64,000 nucleotides of DNA from Sphingomonas hylomeconis (GTDB lineage Bacteria > Pseudomonadota > Alphaproteobacteria > Sphingomonadales > Sphingomonadaceae), in NCBI RefSeq assembly GCF_025370105.1, contig NZ_JANQBK010000003.1, forward strand, positions 310,001 through 374,000, written 5' to 3'. Position 1 is the stretch's first letter; every line of letters starts with the position of its first letter. Positions 33,208 through 43,286 of the stretch are shown here, piece after piece. The translations under genes and the position numbers were made by a program. The notes under the pieces are model-generated. The model made no database searches. It saw nothing but the letters and a program-made list of their open reading frames with translations, and was not told where the DNA came from.

Positions 33208-34944
33208 ATGGCTAAGCCCGACCCCGCGATCCCGACGCTGCCCAGCCTCGAGGACATGCAGCACTGGACCTGGGTGCTCGGCCGCACGCAGCAGATGATG
33301 CTGGAACAGGGCCTCGGCGCGATGGCGCCGCAGGCTGCCGCGCTGCCTGCCATTCCCGGCCTGACCGATCCCGCCACTCTGGCCCGCGCGCAAAGCTTCT
33401 GGAGCGATAATCTGGCGCTGTGGCAGCGCTTTCTCGATCCCGCCAAGGCGCCAGCCGCGGACGTGGCGCCGGCGCACGCCCGCGACAAGCGCTTCAAGGA
33501 TTCGGCCTGGGAAAACCCGCTGTTCGACTGGATCCGGCAGAGCTATTTCCTGATCTCGGATCACCTGCTGCAGGGGATCGACGCGCTCGACGGCGTCGAC
33601 GCAAAGCAGAAGGAGCGCATGCGCTTCGCCGCGCGCGGTTTCCTCGAAGCGATGAGCCCGAGCAACTTCCCCGCCACCAACCCGGTGGTGCTCGAAAAGA
33701 CGCTCGAGACCGGCGGCGAGAATCTGCTCAAGGGCCTGCAGAACATGCTCGCCGATATCGCCAAGGGCCAGCTGACGCACACCGATCCCAATGCGTTCGA
33801 GGTCGGGCGCAACCTCGCGATGACGCCGGGCAAGGTCGTCCACCGCACCCCGCTCTACGAACTGATCCAATATACGCCGACCACCGAGAGCGTGCTTGCC
33901 GTGCCGCTGGTGATCTTCCCGCCCTGGATCAACCGCTTCTACATCCTCGATCTGACGCCCGAAAAGAGCTTCATCCGCTGGGCGGTGGAGCAGGGCGTCA
34001 CCGTCTTCATGGTGTCGTGGAAATCGGCCGATGCCAGCCTCAAGGACGTGCAGTGGGACGATTATGTCGCCGCGCAGATCGAGGCGATCGACGTGATCCG
34101 CGCCGCGCTCGACGTGCCTGCGGTGCACACGATCGGCTATTGCGTCGCGGGCACCACGCTCGCCGCGACGCTTGCCGTGCTGGCCGCGAAAGGCGAGGCC
34201 GAGAAGGTCAAGAGCGCGACCTTCTTCACTGCGCAGGTCGATTTCGCGAACGCCGGGGAACTGCTCAACTTCATCGACGACGAGCAACTCGCCTCGATCG
34301 CCAAATTGTCGCCCGACGGTTTCCTCGACGGGCGCTACATGGCGCTGACCTTCAACATGCTGCGCGGTCGCGATCTGATCTGGAACTACGTCACCAACAA
34401 TTACCTGCTGGGTCAGGATTATGTGCCGTTCGATCTGCTGCACTGGAACGGCGACACCACCAACCTGCCGGCCAAATGGCACCTGTCCTATCTTACCGAT
34501 CTGTACCGCGACAATCTGCTGGCCACGCCGAACGCGCTGTCGGTCGGCGGCACGCCGATCGATCTGACCAGGGTCGCGACTCCGGCCTATATCCAGGCCG
34601 GCAAGGAGGATCATATCGCGCCGGTCGAAAGCGTGTGGCAGATCACGCGGCATTTCACCGGGCCGATCAAGTTCGTGCTCGCGGGCTCCGGGCATATCGC
34701 CGGCGTGGTCAATCCGCCGTCGCAGCAGAAATACCAATATTGGCTCAATCCGAACCCGGTCGAAACACTCGCCGACTTCGTCGCCGGCGCGACCGAGACC
34801 AAGGGCAGCTGGTGGCCGGACTGGATCGAGTGGCTGCGCCAGCAGGATGAAGCGATGGTCCCGGCCAGCGCGAACCGCGTGCCCGGCCAGGGCGCTTTGG
34901 CCGCGATCGAGGATGCCCCGGGGAGCTATGTCCGCGCCCGCTGA
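33208..34944 (+). CDS. phaC: Class I poly(3-hydroxyalkanoate) synthase
   Basis: A 578-residue enzyme that polymerises 3-hydroxyacyl-CoA into storage polyester granules. The N-terminal domain (about 1-190) precedes an alpha/beta-hydrolase core. The lipase-like box reads G-Y-C-V-A-G-T near residue 312 with the catalytic Cys; a Gly more often stands where Ala is found. The Asp candidate is in the later region and the His is in G-S-G-H-I-A-G-V-V-N-P-P near 492. P-P-W-I-N-R-F-Y-I-L-D-L is diagnostic. GAGGA at 33198-33202 favours ATG 33208 over ATG 33202; an upstream in-frame start at 33082 would add 42 unlikely residues. A phasin gene lies 0.8 kb downstream. Confidence 0.95.
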   Translation: MAKPDPAIPTLPSLEDMQHWTWVLGRTQQMMLEQGLGAMAPQAAALPAIPGLTDPATLARAQSFWSDNLALWQRFLDPAKAPAADVAPAHARDKRFKDSAWENPLFDWIRQSYFLISDHLLQGIDALDGVDAKQKERMRFAARGFLEAMSPSNFPATNPVVLEKTLETGGENLLKGLQNMLADIAKGQLTHTDPNAFEVGRNLAMTPGKVVHRTPLYELIQYTPTTESVLAVPLVIFPPWINRFYILDLTPEKSFIRWAVEQGVTVFMVSWKSADASLKDVQWDDYVAAQIEAIDVIRAALDVPAVHTIGYCVAGTTLAATLAVLAAKGEAEKVKSATFFTAQVDFANAGELLNFIDDEQLASIAKLSPDGFLDGRYMALTFNMLRGRDLIWNYVTNNYLLGQDYVPFDLLHWNGDTTNLPAKWHLSYLTDLYRDNLLATPNALSVGGTPIDLTRVATPAYIQAGKEDHIAPVESVWQITRHFTGPIKFVLAGSGHIAGVVNPPSQQKYQYWLNPNPVETLADFVAGATETKGSWWPDWIEWLRQQDEAMVPASANRVPGQGALAAIEDAPGSYVRAR

Positions 34945-35228
34945 TCATCCGGTCTCGTCTCAGGGTAGACTTGATCCTGCCCGGCTTTGATCATCCGGGA
35001 ATGATTAGGGTGCCCGCTTTTACCCCAAGCCGGGGTGAGCGCTGTCTGTGCGCTCACGCCGAAACCATGCCTTAAGCGGGGGCTGGCTATGCCCTCGAAA
35101 GCGACCGGCAATACGGTCGAAAAAGGAGGCGGCCCGAATTCCGGCAATCAATCAATCGGTTGCACGGACCGGATCGCGACTGACATACCGACGCAGCGGA
35201 AACCCAGGCAGACTCGAGAACCGAAAAA

Positions 35229-35447
35229 ATGCTGACAGCTCGCCTCATGCTTCCCGTGCTTCACATCAGCATCGTTGCCGCGCTGGCATTGACGGCGTGC
35301 AGTCGACAGCCGGAGGCCCCATCGCAAGGCGCGCAGCCGGATACCGTCGTAACGAGCCAATCGAGGGGGAAAGCGATCTCCAATCCACGTCGCGGCAGTT
35401 TCGCCAAACCGAAGCCAGGGAAGTACGAATACAAATCGCCCGAATAA
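35229..35447 (+). CDS. Small putative lipoprotein
   Basis: A 72-residue protein with a hydrophobic N-terminal stretch and lipobox L-T-A-C (Cys at residue 24), so it would be lipidated and anchored in a membrane. The mature part (about 49 residues) is Pro-, Ser- and Lys-rich and lacks a recognisable domain. No strong ribosome-binding site is visible (GAGAACCG upstream). It lies between phaC and the phasin gene, but nothing ties it to PHA. Coding status rests on the lipoprotein signal and should be treated as moderate. The 284 bases between phaC and this gene hold nothing else I can identify. Confidence 0.5.
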   Translation: MLTARLMLPVLHISIVAALALTACSRQPEAPSQGAQPDTVVTSQSRGKAISNPRRGSFAKPKPGKYEYKSPE

Positions 35448-35628
35448 GCTGACGGAGCCAATTGCGAACCGCGCAGGTTAGCTCAGCACGCGATATCCGG
35501 CCGCCTGAAAATTGGCTTTTGCACGGCTGTAAGAGCGTTGGCGCTGCCGTCTCGCCTGACCGCAAACCGCCGAAATTGTTCGGGAAAGCAGCCACATGAC
35601 CTGCGCAGCGCGGTCGCGCACCGTCATG

Positions 35629-35638
35629 TTGCAGTGCA
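35629..35638. promoter_or_regulatory. TTGCAGTGCA motif, copy 1, candidate PhaR site
   Basis: TTGCAGTGCA, followed by GCAA, lies 83 bases before the phasin start. PhaR repressors of alphaproteobacteria bind TGC-rich near-palindromes in front of phasin genes. The identical sequence recurs 48 bases downstream. Confidence 0.45.
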
Positions 35639-35676
35639 GCAAGAAAAGTCTTGCGAGCCGTTTGATATGCATTATA

Positions 35677-35686
35677 TTGCAGTGCA
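35677..35686. promoter_or_regulatory. TTGCAGTGCA motif, copy 2, candidate PhaR site
   Basis: Second exact copy of the decamer, followed by CAA, 26 bases before the phasin start. Its position close to the ribosome-binding site suits a repressor that would block phasin synthesis until PHA is present. Confidence 0.45.
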
Positions 35687-35711
35687 CAACGAACCGATCG
35701 AGGAGGCCATT

Positions 35712-36494
35712 ATGGCCAGCAAGACTCCTGCCGAACCGAAGCCCTTGAAGGCTGAATCCGTGGCCGTTGATCTGCCTGCCGCCGCGGTCGTCGCCGACGC
35801 CCCGCCGGCCTTCGTGCCGACTCAGGCGGTGACGAAAAAGCCCGCCGCACCCGACGTCGTGGCGCCGTTCGCCGCCGCGCCGATCACGGCCAAGCCGGCC
35901 AAGATTGCCAAGTCCCGTCCCGTTGCCGCCCCGGCGCCCGCGCCGGTGGCCAAGAAGAGGGTCGCACCGAAGGCGGCCCCTGACGTCGCCACTATCACCG
36001 CAGTGAAACCCAGCGTGCCGCCCGTCATCATGACGCCGGCCGCGCCAGTCGAGGAAAAGAAAATGGAAACTCCGTTCACCAATGCCGGCGCCACGCAGTT
36101 CGCCGACAAGGCCAAGACGATGTTCGCCGAAGCCGGCACCAAGAGCCAGCAGGCGTTCGCCGACATCAACGATTTCGGCAAGGGCAACATCGAAGCGCTC
36201 GTCGAAAGCAGCAAGATCGCCGTCAAGGGCGTCGAGGCATTCGGCCAGGATACGGCCGATTATGGCCGTCGCCAGATCGAAAGCGCGACCGCCGCGCTGA
36301 AGAGCCTGTCGAGCGTCAAGTCGCCGACCGATTTCTTCAAGCTGCAGAGCGATTATATCCGCGCGTCGTTCGACTCGCTCGTCGCGCAGACCTCGAAGAA
36401 CACCGAGACGATGCTCAAGCTGGCCGGCGAGGTCGCCCAGCCGATCCAGAACCGCGTCGCGGTGGCAGTCGAAAAGGCCAAGGTCGCCGCATAA
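35712..36494 (+). CDS. Phasin family PHA-granule-associated protein
   Basis: A 260-residue protein. The first 115 residues are low-complexity Pro/Ala/Lys/Val, resembling linker or histone-H1-like tails of DNA- or granule-linking proteins. The C-terminal phasin domain (about 120-260) is amphipathic helix with F-A-D-I-N-D-F-G-K-G-N-I-E-A-L-V-E-S and L-Q-S-D-Y-I-R-A-S-F-D. Phasins coat polyhydroxyalkanoate granules and control their number. ATG 35712 has a perfect AGGAGG five bases upstream; a long in-frame extension to 35538 is not credible. Two candidate PhaR sites precede it and a strong terminator follows. Confidence 0.92.
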   Translation: MASKTPAEPKPLKAESVAVDLPAAAVVADAPPAFVPTQAVTKKPAAPDVVAPFAAAPITAKPAKIAKSRPVAAPAPAPVAKKRVAPKAAPDVATITAVKPSVPPVIMTPAAPVEEKKMETPFTNAGATQFADKAKTMFAEAGTKSQQAFADINDFGKGNIEALVESSKIAVKGVEAFGQDTADYGRRQIESATAALKSLSSVKSPTDFFKLQSDYIRASFDSLVAQTSKNTETMLKLAGEVAQPIQNRVAVAVEKAKVAA

Positions 36495-36521
36495 GCGTCG
36501 ATACGGTCAAGCGTAGCGAGA

Positions 36522-36549
36522 GGGCGGTGCCGCAAGGCGCCGCCCTTTT
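36522..36549 (+). terminator. Intrinsic terminator after the phasin gene
   Basis: A 10-base-pair stem (36522-36531 with 36536-36545, one G-U pair), GCAA loop and TTTT tail. The rest of the 281-base gap before clpS has no visible gene. Confidence 0.85.
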
Positions 36550-36775
36550 CGTTTAGCATGCACGGCGGTGCCGCGGGCGCGCGCCGGGTTTGCGCCGGGC
36601 CGGCTGCGGTACCGATGCGCGACGACCGCCACGGTCGGCCCGCACCGCTGGGGGGCGGGGCCTGCCGGCAAGGCTCGGCCGTGGCGCCAGGCATGCGATA
36701 AGTTGCCACTTATCCGCCGCCACCCCCGACACACCCCTTGCCCTGACGCCCCGGCATGCCATATTTTGCGGACAC

Positions 36776-37138
36776 ATGATCGAACAGCACAACCCCACGG
36801 CCATGGCCGACCGCCGCAATGGCGAGGGCAGCGATGAAGACGGCACCGGTCTCGGCATCGCCACCCGCACGCGCGCCAAGACCAAGCAGCCGACGCCGTA
36901 CCGCGTGCTGCTGCTCAACGATGATTACACGCCGATGGAATTCGTCGTGCTGGTGCTGCAGCGTTTCTTTCGCATGGATATGGAGGCGGCGACGCGGGTG
37001 ATGCTTCACGTCCATCAGAAGGGCGTCGGCGTGTGCGGCACGTTCAGCTACGAGGTCGCCGAGACCAAGGTGGCGCAGGTCACCGAATTCGCCCGCCAGC
37101 ATCAGCATCCGCTGCAATGCACATTGGAGAAGGCCTGA
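36776..37138 (+). CDS. clpS: ATP-dependent Clp protease adaptor ClpS
   Basis: A 120-residue adaptor that delivers N-degron substrates to ClpAP. The core has [16 protein letters not shown] with the N-D-D residues that bind the substrate N-terminus, then [24 protein letters not shown]. The 45-residue N-terminal extension is flexible and charged, as usual. ATG 36776 gives a normal length; ATG 36803 is possible. clpA is not adjacent in this window. Confidence 0.95.
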   Translation: MIEQHNPTAMADRRNGEGSDEDGTGLGIATRTRAKTKQPTPYRVLLLNDDYTPMEFVVLVLQRFFRMDMEAATRVMLHVHQKGVGVCGTFSYEVAETKVAQVTEFARQHQHPLQCTLEKA

Positions 37139-37187
37139 GCGGCGGGACTCGTTAGGCCGCGCGTGCGGTTTGGCGTCGGCCCCGGGT

Positions 37188-37221
37188 CTCACCCTCTCCC
37201 GCCGTGGCGAAAGAGGGTGAG
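37188..37221. terminator. Bidirectional hairpin between clpS and a Crp-type regulator
   Basis: CTCACCCTCT (37188-37197) pairs with AGAGGGTGAG (37212-37221). It resembles a dispersed palindromic repeat and would serve both convergent genes. Confidence 0.55.
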
Positions 37222-37226
37222 TGGCG

Positions 37227-37961
37227 TCAGCGCGGATCGGGCAGCCAAGCCAGGTCGAGCCCGGTATAGCGATCGACGTAGTTCGCCGCGCGGCTGAGCG
37301 CGCGTTCGTCCTTGAGGATCATCCGGCCGGTTTCGCGCGCGATCAGATGCTCTTCTTCGAGCTGTCGCAGCATGCGGTTGACATGCACCGCGGTGAGGCC
37401 CGTCGCGTCGCCGATCTCCTCCTGCGTCAGCCCGAGCACGAAGCTGCTGCCGAGCGCCGGGTTCATCATGCGCTGGCGGTTGCGGATCTCGATCAGGATC
37501 GCGGCGACGCGCGCCTTGGCCGAGGTGCGGCCCAATGCAGCGAGCCGGTCGGTCAGCGCGGCGCGTTCGATCTGGCTATAGACCATGATCACGGCGGCGA
37601 GCCGCGGATGGTCGGTAATCAGTTTGGCGAGCAAGGGCCGCTCGAACGGGCTCACCGTACAGTCGGTCAGCGCGGTCAGCGTCTCGGTGGCTTCGCGATA
37701 GACCAGCGCAGAGCCCGCGAGCAGGTCGCCCGGAAACATGAAGCGCAGGATCTGCCGGCTGCCGTCATCGAGCAGCACCGAACTCATCACCGTGCCCTTG
37801 CGCAGCACGAACATTTCGCCGCCATGGTCCTTTTCGCGGACCAATGTCGCCCCGCGGCGCAGCGATCGCTCGCGCTCCTCGAGGCGGTCCAGCGCTGCCC
37901 GTTCGCCTGGTGTCAACGGAACCAGGCTATTTAAGCGCTCGGCAAAACAACTTACTGTCAC
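37227..37961 (-). CDS. Crp/Fnr family transcriptional regulator
   Basis: A 244-residue regulator with an N-terminal cyclic-nucleotide-binding-like beta-barrel (about 20-130) and a C-terminal winged helix with L-T-Q-E-E-I-G-D-A-T-G-L-T-A-V-H-V-N-R-M-L near residue 185. The Fnr four-Cys cluster is absent. The DNA-recognition helix (V-H-V-N-R) resembles the sphingomonad/rhizobial Crp group that responds to stress or oxygen indirectly. GTG 37961, preceded by GGGGGGGAAG, is my preferred start; an in-frame start at 37988 would add nine residues. It is divergent from murA. Confidence 0.88.
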   Translation of the reverse strand: MTVSCFAERLNSLVPLTPGERAALDRLEERERSLRRGATLVREKDHGGEMFVLRKGTVMSSVLLDDGSRQILRFMFPGDLLAGSALVYREATETLTALTDCTVSPFERPLLAKLITDHPRLAAVIMVYSQIERAALTDRLAALGRTSAKARVAAILIEIRNRQRMMNPALGSSFVLGLTQEEIGDATGLTAVHVNRMLRQLEEEHLIARETGRMILKDERALSRAANYVDRYTGLDLAWLPDPR

Positions 37962-38090
37962 GCAGCACTTCCCCCCCAGGTAGCGCACACCCAGAGCATC
38001 GCTCGGAAATCACTGCATTAAAGTCGATCAAGCACCGTTCGGTGATACGCACATACTTGCGCGCCCCCGCCCAAGCGATAAAGCCATCCG

Positions 38091-39374
38091 ATGGATAGAA
38101 TTCTCATTCGCGGTGGCAATCGCCTTTCCGGCCGGCTGCCGATCTCAGGAGCCAAGAATGCCGCGCTCACGCTGATGCCGTGCGCTTTGCTGACCGACGA
38201 GCCGCTGACGCTGCGCAACCTGCCGCGGCTCGCCGATGTCGACAGTTTCGGGCATCTGCTCAATCAGCTCGGTGCGTCGACGCAGATCGAGGGGAGCCGA
38301 CCGGAAGATTTCGGCCGGGTGATGACGATCCGCGCCGGCAAGCTCAGCTCGACCGAGGCGCCGTACGACATCGTGCGCAAGATGCGCGCGTCGATCCTGG
38401 TGCTCGGGCCGCTGGTCGCGCGCGCCGGCGAGGCGACGGTGTCGCTGCCGGGTGGCTGCGCGATCGGCAATCGCCCGATCGATCTCCACCTCAAGGCGCT
38501 TGAAGCGATCGGCGCGGAGATCGAGCTGGCGGCGGGTTACGTCAAGGCGACGGCGCCGGGCGGGCGACTGCCGGGCGGCAATTATACCTTCCCGATCGTC
38601 TCGGTCGGCGCGACCGAGAATGTCGTGATGGCGGCGGTGCTGGCACGCGGCACATCGGTGATCGAGAATGCCGCGCGCGAGCCGGAGATCGTCGATCTGT
38701 GCAATTGCCTGGTGGCGATGGGCGCCAAGATCGATGGCATCGGCACCGAGACGCTGACGATCGAAGGCCGGGATCGGCTGCACGGCGCGACTTATGCCGT
38801 CATGCCGGATCGGATCGAGGCCGGCAGCTATGCCTGCGCCGCGGCGATCACCGGCGGCTCGGTCGAGCTGGTCGGGGTCGGCATGGATAACATGCGCGCC
38901 ACCGTCGCGGGGCTGATCGAGGCGGGTGTCAAGGTCGAGGAACGCGGCGGCAGCCTGTTCGTCGACGCGCCCGATCGTCTCGGCCCGCTGACGCTCTCCA
39001 CTGCCCCGTTCCCCGGCTTCGCCACCGACATGCAGGCGCAGTTCATGGCGATGCTGACGATGGCCGACGGCGCCAGCGTGCTGACCGAGACGATCTTCGA
39101 GAATCGCTACATGCACGTGCCGGAACTGGCGCGGATGGGGGCGGACATCCAGGTCAGCGGGCGCACCGCGATCGTGCGCGGCGTGCAGCGGCTGACCGGC
39201 GCGCCGGTGATGGCCACCGATCTGCGTGCGTCGATGAGCCTGATCATCGCCGGGCTGGTCGCGGACGGCGAGACTGAGGTCGGTCGGGTCTATCATCTCG
39301 ATCGCGGATACGAGCGGCTCGAAGAGAAATTGAGCGCGGTCGGCGCGGATATCGAGCGCGCCGGCGACGGCTGA
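38091..39374 (+). CDS. murA: UDP-N-acetylglucosamine 1-carboxyvinyltransferase
   Basis: A 427-residue enzyme that transfers enolpyruvate from PEP to UDP-GlcNAc, the first committed step of peptidoglycan synthesis. The EPSP-synthase-like fold shows S-G-A-K-N-A-A-L near residue 20 and the active-site loop [11 protein letters not shown] with the Cys near 123 that fosfomycin alkylates. [11 protein letters not shown] and R-V-Y-H-L-D-R-G-Y near the end are also diagnostic. Length is standard and the start has no serious competitor. Confidence 0.97.
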   Translation: MDRILIRGGNRLSGRLPISGAKNAALTLMPCALLTDEPLTLRNLPRLADVDSFGHLLNQLGASTQIEGSRPEDFGRVMTIRAGKLSSTEAPYDIVRKMRASILVLGPLVARAGEATVSLPGGCAIGNRPIDLHLKALEAIGAEIELAAGYVKATAPGGRLPGGNYTFPIVSVGATENVVMAAVLARGTSVIENAAREPEIVDLCNCLVAMGAKIDGIGTETLTIEGRDRLHGATYAVMPDRIEAGSYACAAAITGGSVELVGVGMDNMRATVAGLIEAGVKVEERGGSLFVDAPDRLGPLTLSTAPFPGFATDMQAQFMAMLTMADGASVLTETIFENRYMHVPELARMGADIQVSGRTAIVRGVQRLTGAPVMATDLRASMSLIIAGLVADGETEVGRVYHLDRGYERLEEKLSAVGADIERAGDG

Positions 39375-39465
39375 GCCCGTATTTAGCACTGATCCCGATC
39401 AACGAACGGACCCACTCCCGATCCCGGCCGTTGGAGCGCTAACGCCTCCACCCGAAGGATCCAAG

Positions 39466-41535
<2,070 letters not shown>

Positions 41536-41541
41536 GGCGAG

Positions 41542-41564
41542 GGGGGAGGGCGATGCCCTCCCCC
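41542..41564 (+). terminator. Hairpin after katE
   Basis: A perfect 10-base-pair stem (41542-41551 with 41555-41564) with a GAT loop, seven bases after the katE stop; no T-tract follows. Confidence 0.6.
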
Positions 41565-41568
41565 AGTC

Positions 41569-41675
41569 CCGTCATCCTGAACGCGATTCAGGATCCATCA
41601 TGCCGCACGGGCGGCGCTCATTATGGGCGTCGAACCAAGCCGCTAGATGGATCCTGACGTTCGTCAGGATGACGG
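41569..41675. repeat. Nested palindromic intergenic repeat, copy 2
   Basis: Same plan as the 31276-31366 element: CCGTCATCC, an internal hairpin (TCCTGAA...TTCAGGA), then a CCTGAC-GTTC-GTCAGG hairpin and GGATGACGG. The right end is nearly identical to copy 1; the left hairpin has different but compensated bases, so the stem, not the exact sequence, is kept. Confidence 0.75.
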
Positions 41676-41685
41676 TGCTTCCAGC

Positions 41686-42201
41686 TTACGCAATCCGCTC
41701 CGGCACCGCCGCGGCGTCGGCTTGGATTGCCAAGTCTGGGGCCACCGCTTCCCAGGGGAAGATGAACCAGTCTTTGGTCACCGTCCGGTCGATCGTCCGC
41801 GCGCGGTAATCGACCGTCTGCACCGAACTGACATTGTCGATCAGCGTGGCGAAACGGATGCTTCCCTGCGCGGCGCCGCCGGCTGCCAGCTTCTCGCGCA
41901 GATGCGCGATCGTCCGCCCCGAATCGTTGATGTCATCGAGGAACAGCAGCCGCGCGCCATCCTGCGTCCGTGCCGCCAATCGCTCCAGCGGCGCATCGGC
42001 AAAATCCTTCACCTGGCTCGAATAATCCACCGACAACATCGGCAGCCCGGTGGCATGGCTGAGATAGACCGCGGGCGCGAGCCCGCCGCGGCCGACGCCG
42101 ATGATGAAATCCGGCTTCCACGTGTCCGCTGCCAGCAAGTCGGCGAGCGTGCGGATCGCGGCGACGAAGTCGTCATGCGGAATGTGCGTGAAGACCGTCA
42201 T
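41686..42201 (-). CDS. Phosphoribosyltransferase (purine type)
   Basis: A 171-residue type I phosphoribosyltransferase. The PRPP-binding loop reads L-L-F-L-D-D-I-N-D-S-G-R-T, and the pyrophosphate loop is G-V-G-R-G-G-L-A-P-A near residue 36. The C-terminal hood has K-D-W-F-I-F-P-W-E near 150, as in xanthine/hypoxanthine-type transferases. Its start overlaps the stop of the adenine-deaminase-type gene (ATGA), so it probably converts the hypoxanthine made by that enzyme to IMP; the base preference is inferred from this context. Confidence 0.88.
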   Translation of the reverse strand: MTVFTHIPHDDFVAAIRTLADLLAADTWKPDFIIGVGRGGLAPAVYLSHATGLPMLSVDYSSQVKDFADAPLERLAARTQDGARLLFLDDINDSGRTIAHLREKLAAGGAAQGSIRFATLIDNVSSVQTVDYRARTIDRTVTKDWFIFPWEAVAPDLAIQADAAAVPERIA

Positions 42202-43211
42202 GCCGCTTGCGCCACATAGGCGTCGAGCGTCGCCAGATGCTGGGCAACCGTATCGTCGGGCAGGAACGAACCAAGGAACGAATTGCGCGCCAGCAACGCC
42301 AGATCGGCGCGCGTCAGCGCGCGGCCGGCCGCGGCGGCGCGGTAATTGTCCGCGATATAGCCGCCGAAATAGGCCGGATCGTCCGAATTGATCGTCGCGC
42401 GCAGCCCTTCGCGCAGCATGCGGTCGATCGGGTGATCGTTCATGTCGTCGACCACGCACAGCTTGAGGTTGGACAGCGGGCACACCGTCAGCGTCATCGA
42501 GGTGCGGGCAAGCCGCGCGGTCAGCACCGGATCCTCCAGGCTGCGATTGCCGTGATCGAGCCGGTCGACATCGAGCAGATCGAGCGCTTCGTAGACATAT
42601 TCCGGCGGCCCTTCCTCGCCGGCATGCGCGACGAGCTTGAGCCCCTCGGCGCGGGCGGCGGCGAAGACGCGCGCGAACTTGCTCGGCGGGTGACCCATTT
42701 CCGACGAATCGAGCCCGACCGCGTCGATCCGGTCGAGCCACGGCCGCGCCGCCTCCAGCGTGGCGAAGGCGTCGTCCTCGTCGAGATGGCGCAGGAACGA
42801 CATGATAAGCTTGCTGGTCATGCCGTGGCGCGCCTCAGCCTCGGCCATGCCGGCCAGCAGCCCCTCGATCACCGTGCCGAACGCGATGCCGCGCGCGGTA
42901 TGCGTCTGGGGATCGAACATGATCTCGGCATGGACCACCCCATCGGCGGCCGCGCGATCGAAATAGGCGACGGCCAGATCGCGGAAATCGGCCTCGGTGC
43001 GCAGCACGTCGGCACCGGCATAATAGATGTCGAGGAAGTCCTGCAGGTTCGAGAAGTCATAGGCCGCGCGGACGTCCTCCACGCTGGCGAACGGGATCGC
43101 CACGCCGTTGCGCTCGGCCAGCGCGAACATCAGTTCGGGTTCGAGGCTGCCTTCGATATGCAGGTGGAGTTCGGCCTTGGGCAGGCCCGAGATAAAGTCG
43201 CTATCGGTCAT
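42198..43211 (-). CDS. Adenine deaminase of the adenosine deaminase family
   Basis: A 337-residue zinc amidohydrolase. Metal and catalytic motifs are E-L-H-L-H-I-E-G near residue 15, H-A-G-E-E-G near 198, L-D-H-G near 220 and N-S-D-D-P-A-Y-F near 277. The block C-P-L-S-N-L-K-L-C-V-V near 247 is the pattern of adenine aminohydrolases rather than adenosine deaminases, which lack this substrate loop. The product would be hypoxanthine plus ammonia. The four-base overlap with a phosphoribosyltransferase gene makes a compact salvage pair from adenine to IMP. Simple adenosine deaminase activity is the alternative. Confidence 0.88.
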   Translation of the reverse strand: MTDSDFISGLPKAELHLHIEGSLEPELMFALAERNGVAIPFASVEDVRAAYDFSNLQDFLDIYYAGADVLRTEADFRDLAVAYFDRAAADGVVHAEIMFDPQTHTARGIAFGTVIEGLLAGMAEAEARHGMTSKLIMSFLRHLDEDDAFATLEAARPWLDRIDAVGLDSSEMGHPPSKFARVFAAARAEGLKLVAHAGEEGPPEYVYEALDLLDVDRLDHGNRSLEDPVLTARLARTSMTLTVCPLSNLKLCVVDDMNDHPIDRMLREGLRATINSDDPAYFGGYIADNYRAAAAGRALTRADLALLARNSFLGSFLPDDTVAQHLATLDAYVAQAA

Positions 43212-43286
43212 GCCCCTATCATCGCGACATACGCGGCGGCGGGCAAGCGAGTCGTCGCCCCGGCGGCGGCCGGGGCGACGGGAAGG

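Noticed and set aside
33208..34944. Inactive PHA synthase because the box reads GYCVAGT instead of GYCxGGT
   Set aside because: The catalytic Cys and His are intact, and an Ala at this place is a mild change; no reason to infer loss of function.
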